A stretch of 64,000 nucleotides of DNA from Pseudomonas sp. C2B4 (GCF_013359695.1 NZ_JABFMU010000028.1:1-64000), one strand, 5' to 3'. Positions 52,991-61,785 are shown, counted from the stretch's first letter. Program-made: numbers and translations. Notes: generated by a model not told the origin, from the sequence alone.

Positions 52991-53408
52991 GATTCACGTA
53001 CGTGTCGCAGACTGGCAAAAGGACAACGCCGAGATCCGGCGCATTCGTGAAGCGGTGTTCGTCGCCGAGCAGTCCGTTCCACCCGAACTGGAATGGGATG
53101 CCGACGACCTGACTGCCGTGCATTTCCTTGCCCTCGAAGGCGATTTTCCGATTGGTACCGCACGCCTGCTGCCTGACGGTCATGTCGGCCGGGTGTCGGT
53201 ACTCAAGGACTGGCGCGGTCTGAAGGTCGGCGATGCACTGATGCAGGCGGTGATCGGCGAAGCCGAGAAACGCGGCCTGAAGCAGCAGATGCTCAGCGCC
53301 CAGGTACAGGCCACGGCGTTCTATGAGCGCCTGGGCTTTCGCATGGTCAGCGAGGAATTCCTGGAAGCAGGGATTCCGCATGTGGACATGGTGCGCGAGT
53401 CGGCTTGA
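52983..53408 (+). CDS. GNAT-family N-acetyltransferase
   Basis: 141 aa. CoA-binding loop DWRGLKVGDALM (about 76-87) and C-terminal TAFYERLGFRMVSEEFLEAG. The family layout (IRRIREAVFVAEQSVPPELEWD) recalls YjcF/ElaA-like acetyltransferases. Starts inside the last codons of roxA, so translation is coupled. Substrate unknown. Confidence 0.85.
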   Translation: MNKIHVRVADWQKDNAEIRRIREAVFVAEQSVPPELEWDADDLTAVHFLALEGDFPIGTARLLPDGHVGRVSVLKDWRGLKVGDALMQAVIGEAEKRGLKQQMLSAQVQATAFYERLGFRMVSEEFLEAGIPHVDMVRESA

Positions 53409-53423
53409 GACCCGGTTGATGCC

Positions 53424-53518
53424 TTCGCGAGCAGGCTCGCTCCCACATTGGAGTGATAGCGCCGCAGAAATTTGAGGCAGCTCACAAATCTACTGTGGGA
53501 GCGAGCCCGCTCGTGAAG
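53424..53518. repeat. REP pair, reversed orientation
   Basis: TTCGCGAGCAGGCTCGCTCC, about 50 nt, then CTGTGGGAGCGAGCCCGCTC (right arm with two changes). After the GNAT gene. Confidence 0.88.
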
Positions 53519-53536
53519 GGACCCTGAAGGACACCC

Positions 53537-53572
53537 AAAACGCCCCGTCATTTTCCAATGCCGGGGCGTTTT
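53537..53572. terminator. Rho-independent terminator, both directions
   Basis: AAAACGCCCCG..CATT pairs with AATG..CGGGGCGTTTT around TTCC; ends the roxA-GNAT transcript. Confidence 0.85.
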
Positions 53573-53630
53573 GCTGTCTAGGATTCAACTTGCCCCACCC
53601 CAGGCCGACAAACTGGCACTATCAACACAC

Positions 53631-53732
53631 CTGTAGGAGCGAGCCTGCTCGCGATGGTCGTCAACGATAACGCTGGAAGCCTGACACCCCGCTGCGCGCT
53701 CACGACCATCGCGAGCAAGCTCGCTCCTACAG
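53631..53732. repeat. REPIN, CTGTAGGAGC variety
   Basis: CTGTAGGAGCGAGCCTGCTC facing GAGCAAGCTCGCTCCTACAG; arms carry TAGG/CCTA, like 15378-15471. Ends about 30 nt before the secretin-like gene, so it lies in its promoter or leader. Confidence 0.9.
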
Positions 53733-53762
53733 ATCAAGAATTCGAAGGCGGAGATAACGGAT

Positions 53763-54524
53763 ATGTCCTTACGCACCCTGCTCACCACACTCTTGGTGAC
53801 CTGCAGTTTTTCGGTCATGGCAGCCACCGAAATCGTGCCACTGAACTACCACACCAGCGCCGATATGTTGCCAGTGGCGCAGGATTTCATTGGCAAGGAA
53901 GGCCAGGTCAGCGCCTATGGCAATCAGCTCATCGTCAACGCCGATCAGCGCAAGATCGACGAACTTAAAGCGCTTTTGGGCCAACTCGATACCGCCCCCA
54001 AACGCCTGCTGATCACCGTCGACACCAACGAAAACAACGTCCAGGGCGATCAGGGTTACTCGGTCAATGGCGCCAAGCCAAGCCAGACCCGAGTCATCAA
54101 CCGCAGCACCGATAGCCGTGACGGCGGCATCCAGCAAATTCAGGCCACCGATGGCATGCCGGCACTGATCCAGGTCGGCCAGAGCGTACCCCTGACCAGC
54201 ACCCAGACCGACTCCTATGGCGACCTGCGCAGCCAGACCGAATACCGCAATGTCACCCAGGGGTTTTACGTCACCGCGAGCGTCACCGGAGAGATCGTTC
54301 ACCTGTCGATCAGTACCAACCGTGACCGCATGAGTCAGGAACGTCCCGATGTAGTGAACGTGCAAAGCACCGACACAACCGTCACCGGCCGCCTGGGCGA
54401 ATGGATCCTGCTGGCCGGGGTGAATGGCCAGACACAGGCCGACAAACAAGGCCTGGCCCGCAGCTACTCGACCCAAAGCCGGAACGACATGACCCTGCGA
54501 GTGAAAGTCGACGCCTTGGACTGA
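53763..54524 (+). CDS. Small secretin-related exported protein
   Basis: 253 aa with a signal peptide (cleavage near VMAATEI). Residues 22-80 form an N0/N1-like secretin domain (LNYHTSADMLPVAQDFIGKE, YGNQLIVNADQRKIDELKAL), and the rest (IQVGQSVPLTSTQTDS, VTGRLGEWILLAGVNGQ) resembles the beginning of the secretin C-domain, but the protein is far too short to form a full outer-membrane ring. Probably periplasmic. No type II/III secretion or pilus genes adjoin. Function unknown. Confidence 0.65.
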   Translation: MSLRTLLTTLLVTCSFSVMAATEIVPLNYHTSADMLPVAQDFIGKEGQVSAYGNQLIVNADQRKIDELKALLGQLDTAPKRLLITVDTNENNVQGDQGYSVNGAKPSQTRVINRSTDSRDGGIQQIQATDGMPALIQVGQSVPLTSTQTDSYGDLRSQTEYRNVTQGFYVTASVTGEIVHLSISTNRDRMSQERPDVVNVQSTDTTVTGRLGEWILLAGVNGQTQADKQGLARSYSTQSRNDMTLRVKVDALD

Positions 54525-54998
54525 GCCACCTAATCCTGACTGACAAGTCGCATTAGACCAAAGATGTAGTGGTTGAAAAAAAGCACTACAAAACGTTTGA
54601 CGAGTCAAAAAAGCAAAGGCATGATGGCCTCGCTCCCGCTAATCAGAGGCCCTGGCAAGGGCCTTCGAGGCGATGTTCGCACCTACCCCGCGAACCGCTT
54701 CGTGTCTGTACCGCCCACAAGGTGTGTTTGACGAGGTTGTCGACTGGAACGAAGTTGTCCCGAGGGACGGAAGCGTAATTAGGTAACCCGGCACCACACT
54801 GATGTTCGTACCAAGGCCCACGACGCCCGAATGCGCCCGCAGTCCGCCTTTACCTGCTCACTTCCCCTCGAGCCCATCGTTCATCCCGTCGCCTTCCCCG
54901 CCAAATTCGACTTGACCACTCAAGCTTCTGGTCAGCGAGCGCAGGAATTTTCCACCGCAGAACAACTTTTCATACAAGACGCGACGAGGTTTATCTCC
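54525..54998 (+). promoter_or_regulatory. Long aceA upstream region with an operator and a hairpin
   Basis: 474 nt without a credible gene. TGTAGTG (54565-54571) and CACTACA (54584-54590) form a perfect 7-bp inverted repeat, resembling what I recall of RccR sites. A compact hairpin AGGCCCT-GGCA-AGGGCCT lies at 54647-54664. If transcription starts near the operator, the leader would exceed 350 nt, unusual for aceA; it might include a structured RNA. Confidence 0.45.
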
Positions 54999-56324
54999 AT
55001 GGCACTGACACGCGAACAGCAAATTGCAGCCCTCGAAAAAGACTGGGCTGAAAACCCGCGCTGGAAAGGCGTGACACGCACTTACTCCGCTGCTGACGTC
55101 GTCCGTCTGCGTGGCTCGGTTCAACCTGAGCACACCTTTGCAAAAATGGGCGCCGAGAAGCTGTGGAACCTGGTCACCCAGGGTGCCAAGCCAGCCTTCC
55201 GTCCTGAGAAAGATTTCGTCAACTGCATGGGCGCCCTGACTGGCGGCCAGGCTGTGCAACAAGTCAAGGCCGGTATCCAGGCGATCTACCTGTCGGGCTG
55301 GCAAGTGGCTGCGGACAACAACTCCGCCGAATCGATGTACCCGGACCAGTCGCTGTACCCGGTTGACTCGGTTCCAACCGTGGTCAAGCGCATCAACAAC
55401 TCGTTCCGTCGCGCCGACCAGATCCAGTGGAAAGCCGGCAAGAACCCGGGCGACGAAGGCTACATCGACTACTTCGCTCCGATCGTGGCTGACGCAGAAG
55501 CCGGTTTCGGCGGCGTTCTGAACGCCTACGAGCTGATGAAGAGCATGATCGAAGCAGGCGCCGCCGGCGTTCACTTCGAAGACCAACTGGCTTCCGTGAA
55601 GAAATGCGGCCACATGGGCGGCAAGGTACTGGTTCCTACCCAGGAAGCCGTGCAGAAGCTGACTGCTGCCCGCCTGGCGGCTGACGTTGCCGGCACTCCG
55701 ACCATCATCCTGGCCCGTACCGATGCCAACGCAGCTGACCTGCTGACTTCGGACTGCGACCCGTACGACCAGCCATTCGTGACTGGCGAACGTACCCAGG
55801 AAGGCTTCTACAAAGTGCGCGCCGGTCTGGACCAGGCCATCGCTCGCGGCTTGGCCTACGCTCCGTACGCCGACCTGATCTGGTGCGAAACCGCCAAGCC
55901 GGACCTGGAAGAAGCTCGTCGCTTCGCCGAAGCGATCAAGAAGGAATACCCGGACCAACTGCTGTCGTACAACTGCTCGCCTTCCTTCAACTGGAAGAAA
56001 AACCTGGACGACGCGACCATCGCCAAGTTCCAGCGCGAACTGTCCGCCATGGGCTACAAGCACCAGTTCATCACCCTGGCCGGCATTCACAACATGTGGC
56101 ACAGCATGTTCAACCTGGCGCACGACTACGCCCGCAACGACATGACTGCCTACGTGAAGCTGCAAGAGCAGGAATTCGCTGACGCCTCTAAGGGTTACAC
56201 CTTCGTGGCTCACCAGCAGGAAGTGGGCACCGGCTACTTCGATGACATGACCACCGTGATCCAGGGTGGCTCGTCCTCGGTTACCGCGCTGACCGGTTCG
56301 ACTGAAGAAGAACAGTTCCACTGA
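54999..56324 (+). CDS. aceA: Isocitrate lyase
   Basis: 441 aa. First enzyme of the glyoxylate shunt: isocitrate to glyoxylate and succinate, letting cells grow on acetate or fatty acids. Catalytic Cys203 in KKCGHMGGK; metal-binding ADAEAGFGG near 165-173. ATG at 54999 with GAGG about 9 nt upstream; the longer frame is leader. Competes with icd/idh for isocitrate. Confidence 0.96.
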   Translation: MALTREQQIAALEKDWAENPRWKGVTRTYSAADVVRLRGSVQPEHTFAKMGAEKLWNLVTQGAKPAFRPEKDFVNCMGALTGGQAVQQVKAGIQAIYLSGWQVAADNNSAESMYPDQSLYPVDSVPTVVKRINNSFRRADQIQWKAGKNPGDEGYIDYFAPIVADAEAGFGGVLNAYELMKSMIEAGAAGVHFEDQLASVKKCGHMGGKVLVPTQEAVQKLTAARLAADVAGTPTIILARTDANAADLLTSDCDPYDQPFVTGERTQEGFYKVRAGLDQAIARGLAYAPYADLIWCETAKPDLEEARRFAEAIKKEYPDQLLSYNCSPSFNWKKNLDDATIAKFQRELSAMGYKHQFITLAGIHNMWHSMFNLAHDYARNDMTAYVKLQEQEFADASKGYTFVAHQQEVGTGYFDDMTTVIQGGSSSVTALTGSTEEEQFH

Positions 56325-56391
56325 TCTGCTTCACCTGAGTCAACGGCCGTTGCGGACCGTATAGAAAGCTAACCGCAACGCTGCAAATCTG

Positions 56392-56420
56392 ACGCCCCGA
56401 CTGGTTCGGGGCGTTTTTTT
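56392..56420 (+). terminator. Rho-independent terminator of aceA
   Basis: ACGCCCCGA-CTGG-TTCGGGGCGT followed by TTTTTT, 67 nt after the aceA stop. Confidence 0.88.
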
Positions 56421-56449
56421 GCCCGGAATTTAACCAACACCACAAAACC

Positions 56450-56540
56450 CTGTGGGAGCGAGCCTGCTCGCGAATGCGATTTATCACTCACCGGTGATGG
56501 TGACTCATCCGACGCTTTCGCGAGCAGGCTCGCTCCCACA
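56450..56540. repeat. REPIN
   Basis: CTGTGGGAGCGAGCCTGCTC facing GAGCAGGCTCGCTCCCACA, between the aceA terminator and the nuo promoter region. Confidence 0.92.
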
Positions 56541-56819
56541 ATGGCCAGTGGCGCCCGGAGGAAAAGTATTGATCCAGAGCGGTATCGACTTCAGGAAACT
56601 CGGTTAAAACGGGCACCAACGCTACTTGCAGTAACCCCCATATAAGACAACTTCCCAACTTCCCGCCGGATAAACAGTTTGAAACCCGAGCCAAACAATA
56701 TTGATTATCATTTAGCTGAAACTATGTTCGTTACATTCCTAACAAAACATATTTCCCGAAAAGCCGGCTAATGCCCGCAACGCAAGGCCTACGGCGCTTT
56801 TGGCGCTCGCTATGTCCTT

Positions 56820-56877
56820 ATTCCTATAAATAATTTCGCTATAGGAATTTTACTTGCAGGGTGTTGTGCCATAAAAT
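56820..56877 (+). promoter_or_regulatory. Inverted repeat and promoter-like motif before nuoA
   Basis: ATTCCTATA (56820-56828) and TATAGGAAT (56840-56848) are perfect 9-bp arms, 11 nt apart, ending right at TTTACT (56849-56854), which is followed 17 nt later by TAAAAT (56872-56877). An activator or repressor site touching the -35 of the nuo promoter is the simplest reading. Confidence 0.45.
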
Positions 56878-56964
56878 CAGCGGGATTGATTGCTGCGACA
56901 TATCGTCACTGCTTTGTTTCTTTTCAAGCTCAGAGACCCTTGCTCTCTGTTAAGGATTACCAGC

Positions 56965-57378
56965 ATGCCCGAAGCGACAGGACTCATGGCCCACAACTGG
57001 GGCTTTGCCATTTTCCTTCTGGGTGTTGTCGGCCTCTGTGCCTTCATGCTCGGCGTCTCCAGCCTCCTCGGGTCAAAAGCCTGGGGCCGCAGCAAAAACG
57101 AACCGTTCGAGTCCGGCATGCTACCTACAGGTGGCGCCCGCTTGCGGCTCTCAGCCAAATTCTATCTGGTCGCGATGCTCTTCGTGATCTTCGATATCGA
57201 AGCCCTCTTTCTCTTTGCATGGTCTGTGTCCGTCCGCGAAAGCGGCTGGACCGGATTCGTCGAAGCTCTCGTTTTCATAGCAATTCTGTTGGCAGGTCTT
57301 GTCTACCTATTCCGAGTGGGTGCCCTTGACTGGGCTCCGGAAGCTCGGCGCAAGCGGCAAGCGAAGCTGAAACAATGA
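56965..57378 (+). CDS. nuoA: NADH-quinone oxidoreductase subunit A
   Basis: 137 aa membrane subunit with three hydrophobic segments; ESGMLPTGGARLRLSAKFYLVA and IFDIEALFLFAW are family signatures. The start MPEATGLM was chosen as the better family N-terminus. First gene of the complex I operon. Confidence 0.94.
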   Translation: MPEATGLMAHNWGFAIFLLGVVGLCAFMLGVSSLLGSKAWGRSKNEPFESGMLPTGGARLRLSAKFYLVAMLFVIFDIEALFLFAWSVSVRESGWTGFVEALVFIAILLAGLVYLFRVGALDWAPEARRKRQAKLKQ

Positions 57379-57388
57379 GGCTTTGGCA

Positions 57389-58063
57389 ATGCAATACAAT
57401 CTCACCAGGATCGACCCCGATGCTCCTAACGAGCAGTATCCGATTGGCCAACGGGAAACCGTTTCCGATCCGTTAGAAGATCAAGTCCACAAAAACATCT
57501 TCATGGGCAAGCTCGAAGACGTGCTTAACGGCACGATCAACTGGGGGCGCAAGAACTCCCTGTGGCCGTATAACTTCGGCCTTTCGTGCTGCTACGTGGA
57601 AATGACCACCGCCTTCACGGCGCCCCACGACATCGCGCGCTTTGGCGCCGAGGTTATCCGGGCATCGCCGCGTCAGGCGGATTTCATGGTTATCGCCGGT
57701 ACCTGCTTCATCAAGATGGCGCCGATCATCCAGCGCCTCTACGAGCAAATGCTCGAACCGAAGTGGGTTATCTCCATGGGTTCGTGTGCCAACTCCGGTG
57801 GCATGTACGACATCTACTCCGTCGTTCAAGGGGTGGACAAGTTCCTGCCCGTGGACGTCTACGTGCCTGGCTGCCCGCCCCGGCCTGAAGCATTCCTGCA
57901 AGGCTTGATGCTGCTGCAGGAGTCGATTGGCCAGGAGCGTCGCCCGCTTTCCTGGGTTGTTGGCGATCAAGGCGTGTATCGCGCCGAGATGCCTTCCGAA
58001 AAGGAAAAGCGCCGCGAACAGCGAATCGCAGTCACCAACCTGCGCAGCCCCGACGAAGTCTGA
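57389..58063 (+). CDS. nuoB: NADH-quinone oxidoreductase subunit B
   Basis: 224 aa. Holds cluster N2 via Cys67/Cys68 (SCCYVEM), Cys133 (GSCANSGG) and Cys162 (PGCPPRPEA). GAGG 10 nt before the ATG. Transfers electrons to quinone at the membrane junction. Confidence 0.95.
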   Translation: MQYNLTRIDPDAPNEQYPIGQRETVSDPLEDQVHKNIFMGKLEDVLNGTINWGRKNSLWPYNFGLSCCYVEMTTAFTAPHDIARFGAEVIRASPRQADFMVIAGTCFIKMAPIIQRLYEQMLEPKWVISMGSCANSGGMYDIYSVVQGVDKFLPVDVYVPGCPPRPEAFLQGLMLLQESIGQERRPLSWVVGDQGVYRAEMPSEKEKRREQRIAVTNLRSPDEV

Positions 58064-58135
58064 TCCAGTTCCGCTGTTTCAAAGAAACGAAAAACTGGCT
58101 TCATTCTTTACGTTGACCGAAAGCGATAAATAACC

Positions 58136-59920
58136 ATGACTACAGGCAGTGCTCTGTACATCCCGCCTTATAAGGCAGACGACCAGGATGTGGTCGTCGA
58201 ACTGAACAACCGTTTTGGCCCCGAGGCGTTCACCGCCCAGCCTACCCGCACCGGCATGCCGGTGCTTTGGGTTGCCCGCGCCAAACTCGTCGAAGTCCTG
58301 ACCTTCCTGCGCAACCTGCCCAAGCCTTACGTCATGCTCTATGACCTGCATGGCGTGGACGAGCGTCTGCGCACCAAGCGTCAAGGGCTGCCGAACGGCG
58401 TCGACTTCTCCGTGTTCTACCACTTGATGTCGATCGAACGTAATAGTGACGTCATGATCAAAGTCGCCTTGTCCGAGAGCGACCTCAGCCTGCCGACCGT
58501 CACCAGCATCTGGCCGAATGCCAACTGGTACGAGCGTGAAGTCTGGGACATGTACGGCATCGACTTCAAAGGCCACCCGCACCTGTCGCGCATCATGATG
58601 CCGCCGACCTGGGAAGGTCACCCGCTGCGCAAGGACTTCCCGGCCCGTGCCACCGAGTTCGATCCGTTCAGCCTGACCCTGGCCAAGCAACAGCTCGAGG
58701 AAGAAGCCGCGCGCTTCAAGCCTGAAGACTGGGGCATGAAACGTTCCGGCCCGAACGAGGACTACATGTTCCTCAACCTGGGGCCGAACCACCCTTCGGC
58801 GCACGGTGCGTTCCGCATCATCCTGCAGCTGGACGGCGAAGAGATCGTCGACTGCGTACCGGACATCGGCTACCACCACCGTGGTGCCGAGAAGATGGCC
58901 GAGCGCCAGTCCTGGCACAGCTTCATTCCGTACACCGACCGTATCGACTACCTCGGCGGCGTGATGAACAACCTGCCGTACGTGCTCTCGGTCGAGAAGC
59001 TCGCCGGCATCAAGGTGCCAGAGAAGGTCGATGTCATCCGCATCATGATGGCCGAGTTCTTCCGGATCACCAGTCACCTGCTGTTCCTGGGTACCTACAT
59101 CCAGGACGTCGGCGCCATGACCCCGGTGTTCTTCACATTTACCGACCGTCAGCGTGCCTACACGGTGATCGAAGCCATCACCGGCTTCCGCCTGCACCCG
59201 GCCTGGTACCGCATCGGTGGCGTCGCCCACGACCTGCCGCGCGGCTGGGAAAAACTGGTCAAGGATTTCGTCGAGTGGATGCCAAAGCGTCTGGACGAAT
59301 ACCAAAAGGCCGCCCTGGACAACAGCATCCTGCGTGGCCGTACCATCGGCGTTGCCGACTACAACACCAAGCAAGCCCTGGAATGGGGTGTCACCGGTGC
59401 CGGCCTGCGTTCGACCGGTTGCGACTTCGACCTGCGTAAAGCACGTCCATACTCCGGCTACGAGAACTTCGAATTCGAAGTGCCGCTGGCGGCCAATGGC
59501 GATGCCTACGACCGTTGCATCGTGCGTGTCGAGGAGATGCGCCAGAGCATCAAGATCATCGACCAGTGCCTGCGCAACATGCCGGAAGGCCCGTACAAGG
59601 CGGATCACCCGCTGACCACGCCGCCACCGAAAGAGCGCACCCTGCAGCACATCGAAACCTTGATCACGCACTTCCTGCAAGTTTCGTGGGGCCCGGTCAT
59701 GCCGGCCAACGAATCCTTCCAGATGATCGAAGCGACCAAGGGCATCAACAGTTATTACCTGACGAGCGATGGCGGCACCATGAGCTACCGCACCCGGATC
59801 CGTACTCCAAGCTTCCCGCACCTGCAGCAGATCCCTTCGGTGATCAAAGGCAGCATGGTCGCGGACTTGATCGCGTACCTGGGTAGTATCGATTTCGTTA
59901 TGGCCGACGTGGACCGCTAA
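58136..59920 (+). CDS. nuoCD: NADH-quinone oxidoreductase fused subunit C/D
   Basis: 594 aa. NuoC part at about 1-180 (SIWPNANWYEREVWDMYGI) fused to NuoD (from about 210: NLGPNHPSAHGAFRIILQLDGE, GYHHRGAEK), the form known from Pseudomonas and E. coli. Forms the quinone-reaction chamber with NuoB. 72 nt after nuoB. Confidence 0.96.
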   Translation: MTTGSALYIPPYKADDQDVVVELNNRFGPEAFTAQPTRTGMPVLWVARAKLVEVLTFLRNLPKPYVMLYDLHGVDERLRTKRQGLPNGVDFSVFYHLMSIERNSDVMIKVALSESDLSLPTVTSIWPNANWYEREVWDMYGIDFKGHPHLSRIMMPPTWEGHPLRKDFPARATEFDPFSLTLAKQQLEEEAARFKPEDWGMKRSGPNEDYMFLNLGPNHPSAHGAFRIILQLDGEEIVDCVPDIGYHHRGAEKMAERQSWHSFIPYTDRIDYLGGVMNNLPYVLSVEKLAGIKVPEKVDVIRIMMAEFFRITSHLLFLGTYIQDVGAMTPVFFTFTDRQRAYTVIEAITGFRLHPAWYRIGGVAHDLPRGWEKLVKDFVEWMPKRLDEYQKAALDNSILRGRTIGVADYNTKQALEWGVTGAGLRSTGCDFDLRKARPYSGYENFEFEVPLAANGDAYDRCIVRVEEMRQSIKIIDQCLRNMPEGPYKADHPLTTPPPKERTLQHIETLITHFLQVSWGPVMPANESFQMIEATKGINSYYLTSDGGTMSYRTRIRTPSFPHLQQIPSVIKGSMVADLIAYLGSIDFVMADVDR

Positions 59921-59922
59921 GC

Positions 59923-60420
59923 ATGAACAGCACGCTTATCCAGACAGACCGTTTCACCTTGAGTGAAACCGAGCGCTCGGCCATCGAGCACGAGCTGCAT
60001 CACTACGAAGACCCGCGCGCGGCGTCGATCGAAGCCCTGAAGATCGTCCAGAAGGAACGTGGCTGGGTGCCGGACGGCGCCCTGTACGCCATTGGCGAGA
60101 TCCTCGGCATCCCGGCCAGCGACGTTGAAGGGGTTGCGACCTTCTATAGTCAGATCTTCCGTCAGCCAGTCGGCCGTCACATCATTCGCGTCTGCGACAG
60201 CATGGTCTGCTACATCGGCGGCCACGAGTCCGTGGTCAGCGAAATCCAGAGCAAGCTCGGCATCGGCCTGGGCCAGACCACCGCCGACGGTCGTTTCACC
60301 CTGCTGCCGGTCTGCTGCCTCGGCAACTGCGACAAGGCGCCAGCGCTGATGATCGACGACGACACGTTCGGTGATGTGCAGCCTGCCGGCGTTGCCAAAT
60401 TGCTCGAGGGCTACGTATGA
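59923..60420 (+). CDS. nuoE: NADH-quinone oxidoreductase subunit E
   Basis: 165 aa, binds a [2Fe-2S] cluster (N1a) through Cys91, Cys96, Cys132 and Cys136 (CDSMVCYIGG, CCLGNCDKAP). Starts 2 nt after nuoCD and overlaps nuoF by 4 nt. Confidence 0.95.
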   Translation: MNSTLIQTDRFTLSETERSAIEHELHHYEDPRAASIEALKIVQKERGWVPDGALYAIGEILGIPASDVEGVATFYSQIFRQPVGRHIIRVCDSMVCYIGGHESVVSEIQSKLGIGLGQTTADGRFTLLPVCCLGNCDKAPALMIDDDTFGDVQPAGVAKLLEGYV

Positions 60421-61772
60421 CCCTGACTTCCTTCGGTCCTGCCAACCGCATCAAGCGTTCGGCCGAGACTCACCCGCTCACCTGGCGTCTGCGTGACGAC
60501 GGCGAAGCTGTCTGGCTCGACGAGTACCAGGCCAAGAACGGTTACGCTGCTGCGCGCAAAGCCTTCGCCGACATGGCCCAGGACGACATCGTCCAGACCG
60601 TGAAAGACTCCGGCCTCAAGGGCCGCGGTGGCGCAGGCTTCCCCACTGGCGTGAAGTGGGGCCTGATGCCCAAGGACGAATCCATCAACATCCGCTACCT
60701 GCTGTGCAACGCGGATGAAATGGAGCCCAACACCTGGAAAGACCGCATGCTGATGGAGCAACTGCCCCATCTGCTGATCGAAGGCATGCTGATCAGTGCC
60801 CGCGCACTGAAAACCTACCGTGGCTACATCTTCCTGCGTGGCGAGTACACCACCGCCGCCAAGCACCTGAACCGTGCCGTGGAAGAAGCCAAGGCAGCGG
60901 GCCTGCTGGGCAAGAACATCCTGGGCAGCGGCTTCGATTTCGAACTGTTCGTCCACACCGGCGCCGGGCGTTACATCTGCGGTGAAGAAACCGCACTGAT
61001 CAACTCCCTCGAAGGCCGCCGCGCCAACCCGCGCTCCAAGCCGCCCTTCCCTGCCGCCGTTGGCGTGTGGGGCAAGCCGACCTGCGTGAACAACGTTGAA
61101 ACCCTGTGCAACGTCCCGGCGATCATTGCCGACGGCGTGGACTGGTACAAATCGTTGGCTCGCGAAGGCAGTGAAGACATGGGCACCAAGCTCATGGGCT
61201 TCTCCGGCAAGGTCAAGAACCCGGGCCTGTGGGAACTGCCATTCGGCGTCACCGGTCGCGAGCTGTTCGAAGACTACGCCGGCGGCATGCGCGACGGTTA
61301 CCAGCTCAAGGCCTGGCAGCCAGGCGGCGCCGGTACCGGCTTCCTGTTGCCGGAACACCTGGATGCACAAATGTACGCCGGCGGAATCGCCAAGGTGGGC
61401 ACCCGTATGGGTACCGGCCTGGCCATGGCGGTGGACGACAGCATCAACATGGTGTCCCTGCTGCGCAACATGGAAGAGTTCTTCGCCCGTGAGTCGTGCG
61501 GTTTCTGCACCCCGTGCCGTGACGGTCTGCCGTGGAGCGTCAAGCTGCTGCGTGCGATCGAGAACGGTCAAGGGCAAGCCGGCGACATCGAGACCCTGCT
61601 GGGTCTGGTCGGCTTCCTCGGCCCAGGCAAGACCTTCTGTGCTCACGCACCGGGTGCCGTGGAGCCGTTGGGCAGCGCCATCAAATACTTCCGCCATGAG
61701 TTCGAAGCCGGCATCGCGCCTACCAGCGCCGCCGTCCCGCCTCTGGCAAGGCCGATCGTAGTCGGCGCGTAA
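60417..61772 (+). CDS. nuoF: NADH-quinone oxidoreductase subunit F
   Basis: 451 aa NADH- and FMN-binding subunit: GRGGAGFPTGVKWGLMP and the NADH motif GAGRYICGEETAL; [4Fe-4S] ligands in ESCGFCTPCRDG near 360. Overlaps nuoE by ATGA. Separated from nuoG by 137 nt including a hairpin. Confidence 0.96.
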   Translation: MTLTSFGPANRIKRSAETHPLTWRLRDDGEAVWLDEYQAKNGYAAARKAFADMAQDDIVQTVKDSGLKGRGGAGFPTGVKWGLMPKDESINIRYLLCNADEMEPNTWKDRMLMEQLPHLLIEGMLISARALKTYRGYIFLRGEYTTAAKHLNRAVEEAKAAGLLGKNILGSGFDFELFVHTGAGRYICGEETALINSLEGRRANPRSKPPFPAAVGVWGKPTCVNNVETLCNVPAIIADGVDWYKSLAREGSEDMGTKLMGFSGKVKNPGLWELPFGVTGRELFEDYAGGMRDGYQLKAWQPGGAGTGFLLPEHLDAQMYAGGIAKVGTRMGTGLAMAVDDSINMVSLLRNMEEFFARESCGFCTPCRDGLPWSVKLLRAIENGQGQAGDIETLLGLVGFLGPGKTFCAHAPGAVEPLGSAIKYFRHEFEAGIAPTSAAVPPLARPIVVGA

Positions 61773-61785
61773 ATGCTTAAAAAAG

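Larger units (their letters stand above)
53409..53762. other. 354-nt intergenic stretch with two REP pairs and a terminator
   Basis: No gene. Holds a reversed REP pair (53424-53518), a strong terminator hairpin (53537-53572) and a CTGTAGGAGC-type REPIN (53631-53732). The short remaining piece before 53763 contains GGCGGAG as the ribosome site of the secretin-like gene. Confidence 0.75.
56325..56964. other. aceA-nuoA intergenic region
   Basis: 640 nt. It holds the aceA terminator (56392-56420), a REPIN (56450-56540), an AT-rich stretch with no gene, a perfect 9-bp inverted repeat (56820-56848) and promoter-like hexamers TTTACT/TAAAAT with 17-nt spacing (56849-56877). nuoA starts 87 nt after the last hexamer. 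Confidence 0.65.

Noticed and set aside
54569..54778. Short gene upstream of aceA
   Set aside because: No ribosome site of note, no conserved features, and the stretch contains an operator-like repeat and a hairpin; better seen as leader.
7444..56540. Small reading frames beginning MGASLLAK or containing CGSEPARE and SRAGSLPQ
   Set aside because: These are translations of REP arms (GTG start in GTGGGAGCG), not genes.
3735..56540. CRISPR array from repeated palindromes
   Set aside because: The palindromes are dispersed facing pairs kilobases apart, without regular spacers or cas genes.
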